A DNA stretch of 64,000 bases from Erythrobacter sp. HKB08 (GCF_004114695.1 NZ_CP035310.1:2277501-2341500), one strand, 5' to 3'. Counted from the first letter of the stretch, positions 50,652 through 60,627 are shown. Numbers and translations are program-made. The notes: generated from the sequence alone by a model not told the origin.

Positions 50652-51638
50652 TCAGGGCGCGCTGCGCGGAATGGTCGCCTCGGCCAGGATGAGCGAGAAC
50701 AGCCCCCTGTTGTCAAGCCAGCGCTCTACCGGGGTCCAGCCCCCGGCGAGCAGCAGAGCATTCCCGCTGCGCTTGCCGAACTTGTGGCTGTTCTCCGTGT
50801 GGATCGTCTCGCCCGCCTCCATCGTGAAGCTGCGTCCGGCGACCTCGAACGCGATATCTTCGAGAGCTACGAGATGCATTTCGATGCGCGCGAAGTCGTC
50901 GTTCCAGCGCGCCTCGTGGCGCAGTTTCTCGACCGGGATAGTACCGTCGAGCTCGCGATTGATCCGCCGCGCGAGGTTGAGATTGAACTCGGCGGTCACG
51001 CCTTTCGCATCGTCATACGCCGCTTCGAGCACGGCGCGGTCCTTGATCAGGTCCATGCCGATCAGCAGCATCGAACCCTCGCCCAGCGTCTCGCGCATGG
51101 TGCGCAGCAGGTCGACCGCGGTGCGCGGAACCATGTTGCCGATGGTCGAGCCGGGGAAGAAGCCGAGCTTGGGCATGTCCGCCACTTCCGACGGCAATTC
51201 GACCCGGCGCATGAAATCCGCCTCGACCGGATGGACCGGCAGGCCCGGAAACTTGGCGGAGAGGTCGGCTGCCGCCGAGCGAAGGAAGTCGCCCGAAATG
51301 TCGAGCGGGACATAAGCCGCAGGCTCGATGCATTTCAGCAGCAGCGGCGTCTTGACCGAGGATCCGCTGCCGAATTCGACCACCGCGCGGCCACGGCCGA
51401 TGGCGCTCGCAAAATCGGCGCAGCGATCGCGCAGGATCTCTGTCTCGGCGCGGGTCGGGTAATATTCCTCCACCTGCGTAATGTCCTCGAACAGCTGCGA
51501 CCCGGCATCGTCGTAGAGCCAGCGTGCGGGGATCGCTTTCTGCGGCTCGGACAGCCCTTCCAGCACGTCGGCGCGGAAGGCCCGGTCGACACCGTCGGCA
51601 TCGAGGTCGACAAGGGCGAGACCCTTCTTGGAATTCAT
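50652..51638 (-). CDS. egtD: L-histidine N(alpha)-methyltransferase EgtD
   Basis: EgtD trimethylates histidine to hercynine, the first step of ergothioneine synthesis. The 328-residue product has the SAM site VVEFGSGSSVKTPLLLKCIE and the substrate region GFFPGSTIGNMVPRTA ... TAEFNLNLARRINREL. Length fits M. smegmatis EgtD (321). Its ATG overlaps the egtB stop by 4 bases, so the two enzymes are made together. Confidence 0.96.
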   Translation of the reverse strand: MNSKKGLALVDLDADGVDRAFRADVLEGLSEPQKAIPARWLYDDAGSQLFEDITQVEEYYPTRAETEILRDRCADFASAIGRGRAVVEFGSGSSVKTPLLLKCIEPAAYVPLDISGDFLRSAAADLSAKFPGLPVHPVEADFMRRVELPSEVADMPKLGFFPGSTIGNMVPRTAVDLLRTMRETLGEGSMLLIGMDLIKDRAVLEAAYDDAKGVTAEFNLNLARRINRELDGTIPVEKLRHEARWNDDFARIEMHLVALEDIAFEVAGRSFTMEAGETIHTENSHKFGKRSGNALLLAGGWTPVERWLDNRGLFSLILAEATIPRSAP

Positions 51639-52897
51639 CGAATATCCTTCGCGAGCCGCAGTCCGGTGAACTGCCAGCGCTGGTGGGGGTAGAAGAAATT
51701 GCGGTAGCTCGGGCGCGAATGGCCGCGCACGGTCGAGCAGCTTGCGCCGCGCAGGACGAACTGCCCGCTCATGAACTTGCCGTTGTATTCGCCCACCGCG
51801 CCCTCGGCGATCCGGAAGCGAGGGTACGGCAGGTAGGCCGAGCGGGTGAATTGCCAGCAATCGCCGAACAGCCCTCCGCCGCCTTCGGGCAGCAGGTGGA
51901 GCGTGTCGGCCAGCTGGTTGCCGCCGGCCGGATCGTGCGCGGGTTCGGGGCTGTCGCCCTGTCCGCGCGCGACGGCTTCCCATTCGAATTCGGTCGGCAG
52001 GCGCATACCCGCCCAGCTCGCATAGGCATCGGCCTCGAAATAGGAGATGTGGGTGACCGGCGCGTGCGGATCGCGCTCTACCCAGCCGTAGTGGCTGAAC
52101 TGCTCGCCCTCGTGCCAGTAGAGCGGCGCCGAGATGCCCTCGCGCTGGACCCAGGTCCAGCCGTCGGACAGCCAGTGGCGCGGTTCGCTATAGCCGCCAT
52201 CGTCGATGAATTCCTGCCACTCGCCATTGGTCACCAGCCGGTCGGCGAGCGCGAAAGGCTCGAGCAGCACGCGGTGGCGCGGACCTTCGTTGTCGTAGGC
52301 AAAGCCCTCGCCCGAATGGCCGATCATGGCGATGCCGCCGGGATGCTCGTGCCAGCCCAAGGCGCGCCCGTGCGAGGCGCTTGCAACCCGCTCCTCGAAC
52401 ATCGCCGGGCCGAGCGGGTTCTGGAAGAGGGCGTGCTTGATATCGGTCAGCAGCAGTTCCTGGTGCTGCTGTTCGTGCGCAATGCCGAGCTCGATCAGTT
52501 CGGCAAGCGCGGGATCGTCCAGCAGCGCTTCCATCGCATCGTCCACCACGGCGCGCCATTCAAGAATCGCATCGACGGTGGGACGCGAAAGCATCCCGCG
52601 TGAGAAGCGGGCAATGCGCGATCCTTCCGCCTCGTAATAGCTGTTGAACAGGAACGGCCACTGCTCGTCATGCAGCGCGTAACCGCCCGCATGGTCGCGC
52701 AGCAGGAAAGTCTCGAAGAACCAGTTGGTATGGCCGAGGTGCCATTTCGCGGGCGATGCGTCCTCCATCGACTGGATGGTCGCATCGGCATCCGACAGCG
52801 GCGCAAGCAGCGCTTCGGTCAGCGCACGCGTCGCGCGATAGCGATCGGCAAGCGAGCCGCCGCGCGGCATCGGCAATTCGGCAGTGGCAGTCGGCAC
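51635..52897 (-). CDS. egtB: Ergothioneine biosynthesis sulfoxide synthase EgtB
   Basis: EgtB is a non-haem iron enzyme that joins hercynine to a thiol donor (gamma-Glu-Cys or cysteine) using O2. The 420-residue product has an N-terminal DinB-like domain with the iron ligands HLGHTNWFF and HEQQHQE (HX3HXE), and a C-terminal FGE-sulfatase domain ending GASCSTVRGHSRPSYRNFFY. A GTG preceded by GGGAG is the likely start; an in-frame ATG 36 bases upstream is possible. egtC and egtE are absent, and EgtE activity may be supplied elsewhere. Confidence 0.95.
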   Translation of the reverse strand: MPTATAELPMPRGGSLADRYRATRALTEALLAPLSDADATIQSMEDASPAKWHLGHTNWFFETFLLRDHAGGYALHDEQWPFLFNSYYEAEGSRIARFSRGMLSRPTVDAILEWRAVVDDAMEALLDDPALAELIELGIAHEQQHQELLLTDIKHALFQNPLGPAMFEERVASASHGRALGWHEHPGGIAMIGHSGEGFAYDNEGPRHRVLLEPFALADRLVTNGEWQEFIDDGGYSEPRHWLSDGWTWVQREGISAPLYWHEGEQFSHYGWVERDPHAPVTHISYFEADAYASWAGMRLPTEFEWEAVARGQGDSPEPAHDPAGGNQLADTLHLLPEGGGGLFGDCWQFTRSAYLPYPRFRIAEGAVGEYNGKFMSGQFVLRGASCSTVRGHSRPSYRNFFYPHQRWQFTGLRLAKDIR

Positions 52898-53038
52898 GCT
52901 CGATCTCCCTGTCGCGTCCGGCCACGCCAACATGGCGTAATCACAAGTCTTTTTAAAGACCCGCTACCGGAAACGGTCCCAGGAGAATGATACGCGGCCC
53001 GGCAGGCGCGGTTCCGCGCCGCCCTGCCTGCGCAATCG

Positions 53039-54415
53039 TCAGGCGGCCTGTGCCTGCTGCTCCTTCGCTGCGAGTTGCAGCATTTCGGCGATGGCGAAGG
53101 CCAGCTCGATCGACTGCGCGGCGTTGAGGCGCGGGTCGCAATGGGTGTGATAGCGATCGCCCAGCGCGTCGTGGCTGATCGCCACCGCGCCGCCGACGCA
53201 TTCGGTCACGTCCTGCCCGGTCATTTCGAGGTGGATGCCGCCCGGATGCGTGCCTTCCGCGCGGTGTACGTCGAAGAAGCCGCGCACCTCGTTCATGATC
53301 CGATCGAAGGGACGAGTCTTGTAGCCGGAATTCGACTTGATCACGTTGCCGTGCATCGGGTCGCAGCTCCACACCACCGGGTGGCCTTCGCGGGTCACGG
53401 CGCGAACCAGCGGCGGCAGGCCCTGTTCGACCTTGTCGTCGCCGAAGCGCGCGATCAGCGTGATCCGCCCCGCTTCGCGCGAAGGGTTGAGCGTGTCGAG
53501 CAGCTTGAGCAGCACGTCGGGATCGAGGCTCGGCCCGCATTTCACGCCGAGCGGATTGATGATGCCGCGCGCGAATTCGATATGCGCGCTGCCTTCAAAG
53601 CGGGTGCGGTCGCCGATCCAGATCATGTGGCCGCTGGTATCGACCCACTGCCCGCTGTTGAGCGAATCCTCGCGGGTCAGCGCCTGCTCGTAAGGAAGCA
53701 GCAGCCCTTCGTGGCTGGTGTAGAAGCTCGTGCCCTGCAATTGCGGGACGGTCGCCGGATCGACGCCGCACGCTTCCATGAAGTCGAGCGCTTCGCTGAT
53801 ACGGTCGGCGGTTTCCGCGAACTTGTCCGCCCACGGCGAACGGCCCATGAAGTCGAGCGTCCACTGGTGCACCTGGCGCAGGTTCGCATAGCCGCCGCCG
53901 GCGAAGGCGCGCAGCAGGTTGAGCGTCGCGGCAGCCTGCGAATAGGCCTTCACCATCCGCTCCGGATCGTTGCGGCGCTGCGCCGGATCGAACTCGATGC
54001 CGTTCACATTGTCGCCGAAGTAGCTCGGCAGCGTTACATCGCCCTGCGTTTCGGTGTCCGAGCTGCGCGGCTTGGCGAACTGGCCGGCCATGCGCCCGAC
54101 CTTCACCACCGGCAGCTTGCCCGCGAAGGTCAGCACGACGGCCATCTGCAGGATGACGCGGAAGGTGTCGCGGATGTTGTTCGGGTGGAATTCGGCGAAG
54201 CTTTCCGCGCAGTCGCCGCCCTGCAGCAGGAACGCCTTGCCCGCCGCGACTTCGGCGAGGTCGCGCTTCAGCGCGCGCGCTTCGCCTGCGAAGACCAGCG
54301 GCGGATAGGAGGCAAGCGTCGCTTCCGCAGCGGCCAGCGCCGCCGCATCGTCATAGGACGGCAGGTGCCGTGCCTCGAACGATTTCCAGCTATCGGGTTG
54401 CCAATTATTTGCCAC
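53039..54415 (-). CDS. Class II 3-deoxy-7-phosphoheptulonate synthase
   Basis: This enzyme condenses PEP and erythrose-4-phosphate, the first committed step of the shikimate pathway. The 458-residue product is the plant/mycobacterial class II form: [20 protein letters not shown] near residue 65, [29 protein letters not shown], and [17 protein letters not shown] with the metal ligands. It is monocistronic, with a promoter at 54446-54474. Confidence 0.96.
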   Translation of the reverse strand: MANNWQPDSWKSFEARHLPSYDDAAALAAAEATLASYPPLVFAGEARALKRDLAEVAAGKAFLLQGGDCAESFAEFHPNNIRDTFRVILQMAVVLTFAGKLPVVKVGRMAGQFAKPRSSDTETQGDVTLPSYFGDNVNGIEFDPAQRRNDPERMVKAYSQAAATLNLLRAFAGGGYANLRQVHQWTLDFMGRSPWADKFAETADRISEALDFMEACGVDPATVPQLQGTSFYTSHEGLLLPYEQALTREDSLNSGQWVDTSGHMIWIGDRTRFEGSAHIEFARGIINPLGVKCGPSLDPDVLLKLLDTLNPSREAGRITLIARFGDDKVEQGLPPLVRAVTREGHPVVWSCDPMHGNVIKSNSGYKTRPFDRIMNEVRGFFDVHRAEGTHPGGIHLEMTGQDVTECVGGAVAISHDALGDRYHTHCDPRLNAAQSIELAFAIAEMLQLAAKEQQAQAA

Positions 54416-54445
54416 GTCTTCGCCTTAACTTGTCTGCGGGGCGCG

Positions 54446-54474
54446 CAGATACGCCCTCATGGGTAGAAGAGCAA
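54446..54474 (-). promoter_or_regulatory. Predicted promoter of DAHP synthase
   Basis: On the minus strand TTGCTC (complement of 54469-54474), a 17-base spacer and TATCTG (complement of 54446-54451) lie about 30 bases before the start codon. The match is moderate and no operator or attenuator is visible. Confidence 0.45.
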
Positions 54475-54526
54475 ACGCCGCGCCTGCGCGCAAGGACAGG
54501 AATGGTTCGGTCGCGCCAAGCGTGGC

Positions 54527-57508
54527 TTAGCGCCCGAGCAGCCCGTCCACACCGCCCGTCGGCTGCGATGCGAGCTCCTGCCCCTGCGGGATGACCGCGA
54601 TCTTGAGCCCCTCGCCGCTGCCGAAATAGCGTTCCGCGAGAGCCCGCATCCTTTCCGGCGTGGTCCGGGTATAGTCGCCGAGCAGCGTGCGCACGGCAGG
54701 CACGCGGCGCGGATCGTCGGTCGAACCTTCCAGCTGGTAGAGCCAGAAAGTATTGCCGGTCGATGCGCGGCGGATCGCCTGGTCGAGCGGGCTGGTCACG
54801 CGCGCCAGCTCGTCCGCTCCGGGCGGGTTCGTGGCGAGATCGCGCGCGATCGCCTCGGCCGCCTCGAAGAAGATCGGCACGTCCTTGGGCTGCAGCTGCG
54901 CGATGGCGGTGATCGAGCCGCCCGCCTCGATCTCGGTCGGCCAGCGCGAGCCCACCTGCGGCGAATAGCTCGCCCCCGCCCGTTCGCGCATCGCGTCGAT
55001 CAGGCGGTTGTTGAACAGGTTCACGAGGATTTCGAGCTGGCGGGATTCCTGCACGCGGGCGAAGCCGCCACCGGTCTCCCATGCCACGACGGCTGCCGCC
55101 TGGTTGTCGTCACCGCGATGGGTGAGGATGACCGGCTCGCCCGTCTCGTCGGGGAAGCTCGGCACCTTCGCTGCCATGTCCGCAGGAATTTCGACGCGCG
55201 GCGGAAGCGCGCCGATGGTGCGCTTGAGCGCTTTGAGCGCCTCTTCCTTGTCGAACTCGCCGAAGATCAGCACTTCGACATCGCCCTGCGCGAGCAGCGG
55301 CTCCCACACTTCGCGGAAACCTTCGGGTGTCGCCGCCTCGATTTCGGCCAGCGACGGCGCGGCGAAACGGCGGTCGCGGTCGTTGAGGATGAATTCGAGG
55401 TCGCGGCCGAGCACGCCGCCCGGGCTCGTTTCCATGCTTTCATAGCTCAGGCGCTGGGCAGCCTTGCCGCGCAGCACCGGATTGGGATCCCAGCCCGGCA
55501 TCGCAAGCTTGCCTGCAAACAGGTAGAGCTGGTCGGCAAGGTCGGCAGCGCGCGTCTGGGCGGACAGGGTGAAGACGGCATCGTCAATCCCGAATTCGAG
55601 ACCCATGCGCCGACCGGTGGTGATCCGGTCTAGCTCTTCCTGCCCCAGTTCGCCGATGCCCGAACTGACCAGCGCCTGCTGGCCGAGCGCGATATAGACG
55701 GCATCGTCCTGCTCGAATGCGCGGTAGCCTGCGCCGAAGCGCATCTTGACCGCCACGCGGCCCGGTTCGGCATCGTTCGACCACAGGATCGCGCTGGCGC
55801 CGTTGGAAAACTCGACCCGCTCGATACCCGGATCGATTTCCGGCAGGCCGATCGACTGGCGCGAGACGACCTCGCCCGGCTCGCCGATCGGCGGGAGCTC
55901 GTCGAAGGAAATGGACTTGGCGGCCAGCCGCGCATTGGGATCGGCGGCGACTTCGCTCGCGAGCGCCAGCTTGAGATCGCCCGCTTCCGCCTCGCCGATG
56001 GCCGGCGTGACGTAGAAGCCGCGCGTCACCTCGCCCTCGAACAGGCCCTTGGTGCGCTCGAACACGGCTTCCGGCGTGATCTTGGCGGTCATCCCGCGGA
56101 ACACCTCGAGCACGGTTTCCGGCGCAGCGACGGTCTCGCGAATGTCGACCGCGTTGACGATGTCGTCGGCGAGGCGCGAACCCGCCTGGACGGCGCGCTG
56201 TTCGACACTGCTGACGAAGATCGCTTCGAACTCGGCAACTTCGCGGTCGATCTCTTCCTGCGTCGGCGGGGTCGCGAGCGCATCGGCGATCACTCCGCGC
56301 ACGTCGCGCATGGCAGTTTGCCAGTCGTTGTCGAGCGGCGCGAAGGAAACGAAGGTCGCATCGGCCGAGCGGCTCACGTCGTCCTGCTGGACCTGTGCGT
56401 AGAGGAACGAGCCCCCGGCGCGCGCACGCGCTTCGAGGCGGCGGTTGATGATCGCCTGGGCAAGCGAATCCATCAGCAGGCCCTCGTTATAAACGATGGT
56501 GTCCTGCACCTGCCGCCACGGGCGCATGATGGCATAGGTCATTGTGCGCGGCAGGTCGGGTTCGACCACGACGACCGTCTCGCCCACCGGCGGGTCGCCT
56601 GCGGCACCTACCGGTGCGACCGGATCACCGAAATCGGGAGCCGGTACCGGCTCGCCCTTGCCTTGCCAGTCGCCGAAATACTTCTCGACCAGCGAGGCAA
56701 AGATCGTCGGCGGGGCATCGCCTGCGACGACGATCACGGTGTTTTCAGGGCGATACCAGCGTTCGTGGAATGCCTGCATCGCTTCCGCACTTGCGCCGAG
56801 CAGCGTTTCCTCGCGCCCGATCGGCAGGCGCGATGCAAGGCGCTGGCCGGCGAACAGCGTCTCGCGCGATTTCTCCGCGACCCGCAGCGGCGCGCCGCCG
56901 CGCTCGCGCTTTTCGGCGAGCACGATGGGGACTTCCGCCTTGAGGTTGGCTTCCGAGAGGACCGGTTCGCGGATCATGCCCGAAAGCAACTTGAAGCTTT
57001 CCTCCAGCGATTCCGGCGTCGCGCCGGGCAGGTCGAGCTTGTAGACCGTGTGCGTCGGGCTGGTTTCGGCATTGGTGTCGCTGCCGAAGGTCGCGCCGAG
57101 ACGCTGCCACGTCGGGATCGCCTCCGAAACGCCGAGATACTTGCTCTCGCGGAAAGACAGGTGCTCGAGGAGATGCGCGAAGCCCTGCTCGCTGTCCGTT
57201 TCGTGGAGCGAGCCGGCATCGATGCGGATACGGATCGAGACCTGTCCCGGCGGCACGCCATTGTCGCGCACGGCATAGCGCAGCCCGTTGTCCATCTCGC
57301 CGAACAGCCATTCGCGGTCGCGCGGGACATCGCTGCCCTCGTAGATCCACGGCGTTTCCTCGCCCGTCTGCAGCGCCTTGGGCGCGGGCAGCGGCTCGGC
57401 CTGCTGCGTGGGAAGCGGGGCAACGTTCTGCGCCTGCAGGCTGGTGGCGAGCAGGGTGATTGCGGCGAAAGCGGAAATACGCCGGATGGCGCGCGGTTTG
57501 ACTGTCAT
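54527..57508 (-). CDS. Exported M16 family zinc metallopeptidase
   Basis: A 993-residue insulinase/pitrilysin-type peptidase with two tandem M16 halves. The start complementary to 57506-57508 gives a signal peptide (RRISAFAAITLLATSLQAQ), so it is periplasmic. The HXXEH motif is at His112-Glu115-His116 (HLLEHLSF), and the downstream Glu ligand is likely in the LSEANLKAEVPIVLAE region. The second half (from about residue 530) is the inactive partner domain. Upstream in-frame codons back to 57979 are not M16-like and lie antisense to the NifU gene. Confidence 0.94.
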   Translation of the reverse strand: MTVKPRAIRRISAFAAITLLATSLQAQNVAPLPTQQAEPLPAPKALQTGEETPWIYEGSDVPRDREWLFGEMDNGLRYAVRDNGVPPGQVSIRIRIDAGSLHETDSEQGFAHLLEHLSFRESKYLGVSEAIPTWQRLGATFGSDTNAETSPTHTVYKLDLPGATPESLEESFKLLSGMIREPVLSEANLKAEVPIVLAEKRERGGAPLRVAEKSRETLFAGQRLASRLPIGREETLLGASAEAMQAFHERWYRPENTVIVVAGDAPPTIFASLVEKYFGDWQGKGEPVPAPDFGDPVAPVGAAGDPPVGETVVVVEPDLPRTMTYAIMRPWRQVQDTIVYNEGLLMDSLAQAIINRRLEARARAGGSFLYAQVQQDDVSRSADATFVSFAPLDNDWQTAMRDVRGVIADALATPPTQEEIDREVAEFEAIFVSSVEQRAVQAGSRLADDIVNAVDIRETVAAPETVLEVFRGMTAKITPEAVFERTKGLFEGEVTRGFYVTPAIGEAEAGDLKLALASEVAADPNARLAAKSISFDELPPIGEPGEVVSRQSIGLPEIDPGIERVEFSNGASAILWSNDAEPGRVAVKMRFGAGYRAFEQDDAVYIALGQQALVSSGIGELGQEELDRITTGRRMGLEFGIDDAVFTLSAQTRAADLADQLYLFAGKLAMPGWDPNPVLRGKAAQRLSYESMETSPGGVLGRDLEFILNDRDRRFAAPSLAEIEAATPEGFREVWEPLLAQGDVEVLIFGEFDKEEALKALKRTIGALPPRVEIPADMAAKVPSFPDETGEPVILTHRGDDNQAAAVVAWETGGGFARVQESRQLEILVNLFNNRLIDAMRERAGASYSPQVGSRWPTEIEAGGSITAIAQLQPKDVPIFFEAAEAIARDLATNPPGADELARVTSPLDQAIRRASTGNTFWLYQLEGSTDDPRRVPAVRTLLGDYTRTTPERMRALAERYFGSGEGLKIAVIPQGQELASQPTGGVDGLLGR

Positions 57509-57605
57509 GGGGCAAATATAGTGCGCCGAGGTCTGAAGGGATAGTGAATGCCACAAAAGCAATGCGCGCTTGCCCCTCCGCCCCGCGCTACCTAGATGCG
57601 CTGCC

Positions 57606-58184
57606 ATGTTCATCGAGACCGAAACCACCCCGAACCCCGCCGCGCTCAAATTCCTGCCCGGCCGCCAGGTCATGCCCTCGGGCACGCGCGAATTCGCGAC
57701 CCCCGAAGATGGCGAGGCGAGCCCGCTGGCGCAGGCGATTTTCGATACCGGCGAAGTGGTCAACGTCTTCTTCGGCGGTGATTTCGTCAGCGTGACTGCC
57801 GCACCGGGCGTTAGCTGGACCGACCTCAAGCCGCAGGTCGTCGCTATCCTGCTCGACCATTTCGTATCCGAGGCCCCGCTGTTCGCCGGTGGCACCGCCG
57901 CAGGCATTTCCGTTCCGGCCGAAGACGATCTGATGGTCGAGGAAAACCCGGACGATGCGGATATCGTCGCGCAGATCAACGAACTGCTCGAAACCCGCGT
58001 GCGCCCGGCAGTCGCGGGCGACGGCGGCGATATCGCCTATCGCGGCTTCAAGGACGGCATCGTCTACCTGACGCTCCAGGGCGCATGCTCGGGCTGCCCC
58101 TCCTCCACCGCGACGCTCAAGCACGGCATCGAAGGCCTGCTGAAACATTATGTGCCCGAGGTCGTTGAAGTCCGCGCAGCCTGA
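57606..58184 (+). CDS. NifU family Fe-S biogenesis protein (Nfu)
   Basis: A 192-residue Nfu-type Fe-S carrier with an N-terminal Nfu_N domain (MFIETETTPNPAALKFLPGR) and a C-terminal NifU domain with Cys161-x2-Cys164 (GACSGCPSST), which holds a [4Fe-4S] cluster between two subunits. It is divergent from the M16 peptidase gene and 40 bases upstream of a nitroreductase-like gene on the same strand. Confidence 0.95.
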   Translation: MFIETETTPNPAALKFLPGRQVMPSGTREFATPEDGEASPLAQAIFDTGEVVNVFFGGDFVSVTAAPGVSWTDLKPQVVAILLDHFVSEAPLFAGGTAAGISVPAEDDLMVEENPDDADIVAQINELLETRVRPAVAGDGGDIAYRGFKDGIVYLTLQGACSGCPSSTATLKHGIEGLLKHYVPEVVEVRAA

Positions 58185-58224
58185 ATTTCCCGCTTCGACT
58201 TCAACACCCAGACAAGGGACCCAC

Positions 58225-58833
58225 ATGACCAAGCAATTCCACGACACCGTCCTGTCGGCCGACGCACTCGACCAGATTTTCCGCGAAGCGCGCAGCTACA
58301 ACGACTGGCTCGACAAGGAAGTGTCGGACGACCAGATCCGCCAGATCTACGAATTGCTCAAGATGGCCCCGACCTCCGCCAACATGCAGCCTGCGCGCAT
58401 CGTGTGGGTGAAATCGGACGAGGCGAAGGCGAAGCTCCTCGACTGCGTGTCGGAAGGCAATCACGACAAGGTGAAGGCCGCGCCGGTCACCGCGATCATC
58501 GGCTACGACATCGACTTCCACGAGGAGCTGCCCTGGCTCTTCCCGCACACCGATGCGAAAAGCTGGTTCGAGGGCGACGAGGAAGGCCGCAAGGAAGGCG
58601 CGTTTCGCAATTCCTCGCTGCAGGGTGCCTACCTGATGCTCGCCGCCCGCTCCATCGGCCTCGACTGCGGTCCGATGTCGGGCTTCGACAACGAAAAGGT
58701 CGACAAGGTCTTCTTCGGCGACCAGCCGCGCCACCGGAGCAACTTCATCTGCTCGATCGGCTACGGCGATGTCGAAAGCATTTTCGAGCGCAGCCCGCGG
58801 CCCGACTTCGAAAAGTTCAACCGCATCGCCTGA
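58225..58833 (+). CDS. RutE-like malonic semialdehyde reductase / nitroreductase
   Basis: A 202-residue FMN-dependent nitroreductase-fold enzyme. The start ATG follows AGGGACCCAC. LFREARSYNDWLDKEVSDDQ-type N-terminus, MAPTSANMQPARIVWV and GLDCGPMSGFDNEKVDKVFF are the RutE/HadB signature blocks. In pyrimidine degradation RutE reduces malonic semialdehyde to 3-hydroxypropionate, but no rut genes are nearby, so the physiological substrate is open. Confidence 0.9.
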   Translation: MTKQFHDTVLSADALDQIFREARSYNDWLDKEVSDDQIRQIYELLKMAPTSANMQPARIVWVKSDEAKAKLLDCVSEGNHDKVKAAPVTAIIGYDIDFHEELPWLFPHTDAKSWFEGDEEGRKEGAFRNSSLQGAYLMLAARSIGLDCGPMSGFDNEKVDKVFFGDQPRHRSNFICSIGYGDVESIFERSPRPDFEKFNRIA

Positions 58834-58909
58834 CCCGTCTTGAACCGCTCGCGGGCCGATGGCATCGCGAGCGGCATGACTAGGTCACGCCCTGCAGGAA
58901 CGCGCTGAC

Positions 58910-59545
58910 ATGCGCACGCTCGCGATAGATTGCGCGACGGAGGCCTGTTCGGTCGCCCTGTTCGAGGACGGCAGGCTGCTGGCCAACCGTCACGAAGTGC
59001 TCGGGCGCGGTCATGCCGAGCGGCTGGTCCCGATGATTGCCGAATTGCCCGAGAAGGGACGCGCCGACCGAATCCTCGTCTCGCGCGGCCCCGGCAGCTT
59101 TACCGGCGTGCGAATCGGTATCGCCACTGCGAGGGCGCTGGCTTTCGCATGGAAGGCCGAGTGCCTCGGCTACCCCACCCTCGCCCTTGTCGCGGCGCAG
59201 AGCTGGCAGCCCCAGCCGCGCCCGGTCACCGTGTGCATGCACGGCGGGCACGGCGAATGGTTCGTGCAGAATTTCGGCGCGGACATGCTGCCCGAGGACA
59301 CGGTCTCCTCGCTGGCTCCGGAAGCGGCGAGAGAAGCTTGCCGGCACAAGGCCATCGCGGGCAACCGCGCGGACCAGCTCGCCGCGCTGTTCGGCGAAGG
59401 GTCGGACCGCATAGCGATCGACATGCTTCCCGACGCGCGTCATTCGCACTTGCTGCGCGATGAGCATCTTACGACAGAGGTCGGCGCGATTTACGGCCGA
59501 GCGCCGGACGCGAAGCCGGCGGCTGCTGCAGGACAGGCGCGATGA
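58910..59545 (+). CDS. tsaB: tRNA threonylcarbamoyladenosine biosynthesis protein TsaB
   Basis: TsaB bridges TsaD and TsaE in making the universal t6A37 tRNA modification. The 211-residue product begins MRTLAIDCATEACSVALFED and contains SRGPGSFTGVRIGIATARAL, the conserved ASKHA-fold segment. Its stop overlaps the rimI start by 4 bases, the usual tsaB-rimI order of alphaproteobacteria. Confidence 0.96.
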   Translation: MRTLAIDCATEACSVALFEDGRLLANRHEVLGRGHAERLVPMIAELPEKGRADRILVSRGPGSFTGVRIGIATARALAFAWKAECLGYPTLALVAAQSWQPQPRPVTVCMHGGHGEWFVQNFGADMLPEDTVSSLAPEAAREACRHKAIAGNRADQLAALFGEGSDRIAIDMLPDARHSHLLRDEHLTTEVGAIYGRAPDAKPAAAAGQAR

Positions 59546-59982
59546 TCGACGATCTAGACCGGATCATGGCGATCATGGAAACCGCCTTCGACCCGCAATG
59601 GGGGGAGGCATGGACCCGCGCCCAGGTGGCAGGCTCGCTCTCGCTTCCCACCACCTATTACTACTTCGTGCGGGCAAACGAAGAAGAAGAACCGGTCGGC
59701 TTCGCCCTGGTAAGGGCCGCACCCGGCGAAGAAGAACTCCTGCTTATAGCCGTCCAGCCGGAATTTCGCGGCGCAGGATTGGCGAAGCGATTGCTCGAAC
59801 AATTTACCGAAGCAGCACGAGAGCGCGGGGCGGAGCGTATTTTCTTGGAAATGCGGGAAAACAACCCGGCAGAGAAACTTTATCGCACCTTCGGGTTCGA
59901 AACCATTGGTCGGCGACCGAAGTATTACTCAAAACCCGACGGTAGCAGGATCGACGCAATTACCTTCGGACTCTGTATTTAA
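59542..59982 (+). CDS. rimI: Ribosomal-protein-alanine N-acetyltransferase RimI
   Basis: A 146-residue GNAT enzyme that in E. coli acetylates the N-terminal alanine of S18. It has LLIAVQPEFRGAGLAKRLLE, the acetyl-CoA-binding Q/R-x-x-G-x-G/A loop, and FLEMRENNPAEKLYRTFGFE, the RimI-type C-terminal motif. It is coupled to tsaB by a 4-base overlap. About 140 bases of AT-rich sequence separate it from the mucR start. Confidence 0.93.
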   Translation: MIDDLDRIMAIMETAFDPQWGEAWTRAQVAGSLSLPTTYYYFVRANEEEEPVGFALVRAAPGEEELLLIAVQPEFRGAGLAKRLLEQFTEAARERGAERIFLEMRENNPAEKLYRTFGFETIGRRPKYYSKPDGSRIDAITFGLCI

Positions 59983-60122
59983 AGTAAATATTTTCCTACG
60001 ACTTATCCACTTCAGGCAAAAGCGATGCCGGTTGCCCCTTGCAACTGTTGTATAAATGCGTCATGGATGGGACCCATGGGGGACTAGAAAAATCTGGCCT
60101 CCATTTGGATGAGGACACCGCT

Positions 60123-60563
60123 ATGGAAAATATCGAACACGATATGGCGGAAACGCTTATTACATTGACGTCGGATATTGTCGCTGCGCACGTCAGCAAC
60201 AATGACGTCGATGTAGACGCGGTTCCGTCACTGATTACCAATGTGTACGAAGCGCTTTCGGGTCTCGGGAAGGGCCAGAAAGAAGAAGAGGATCCGCCTG
60301 AACCGGCCGTTTCTATTCGCGCCTCGATCAAGCCGGACTACATCGTCTGTCTCGAAGACGGCAAGAAGCTGAAAATGCTCAAGCGCTATCTCCGGACCAA
60401 TTACGACATGAGCCCGGAAGAATATCGCGCGCGTTGGAACCTGCCCGCCGACTACCCGATGGTGGCACCCAACTACGCCGAGAAGCGTCGCGAACTCGCG
60501 AAGAAGATCGGCCTGGGCCGCAAGCCCGGCCAGAAACGCGGACGTCGCAAGAAGGCCGCATAA
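60123..60563 (+). CDS. MucR family transcriptional regulator
   Basis: A 146-residue H-NS-like repressor (MucR/Ros) that in relatives controls exopolysaccharide, motility and cell-cycle genes. It starts MENIEHDMAETLITLTSDIV with AGGAC upstream; an ATG 60 bases earlier is an alternative. The DNA-binding region IKPDYIVCLEDGKKLKMLKR with YLRTNYDMSPEEYRARWNLP retains the Cys and Asp but has Tyr where Ros has the first zinc His, so it may fold without zinc, as in some M. loti homologues. A TATAAA -10-like motif lies near 60051. A terminator follows. Confidence 0.93.
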   Translation: MENIEHDMAETLITLTSDIVAAHVSNNDVDVDAVPSLITNVYEALSGLGKGQKEEEDPPEPAVSIRASIKPDYIVCLEDGKKLKMLKRYLRTNYDMSPEEYRARWNLPADYPMVAPNYAEKRRELAKKIGLGRKPGQKRGRRKKAA

Positions 60564-60588
60564 ATAGCTTCGCTTCAACTTGAGAAGA

Positions 60589-60627
60589 ACGCCCCGCGCC
60601 TCTAAGGCAGCGGGGCGTTTTCATTTT
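60589..60627 (+). terminator. Rho-independent terminator after mucR
   Basis: ACGCCCCGC (60589-60597) and GCGGGGCGT (60610-60618) form a perfect 9-bp stem with a 12-base loop, followed by TTTCATTTT. It ends mucR and lies only 13 bases before the fur start, which rules out longer fur reading frames beginning upstream. Confidence 0.9.

Noticed and set aside
57509..57979. 157-codon N-terminal extension of the M16 peptidase
   Set aside because: The extension is antisense to the NifU-like gene, has a Ser/Arg-rich composition, and would bury the clear signal peptide that begins at 57508.
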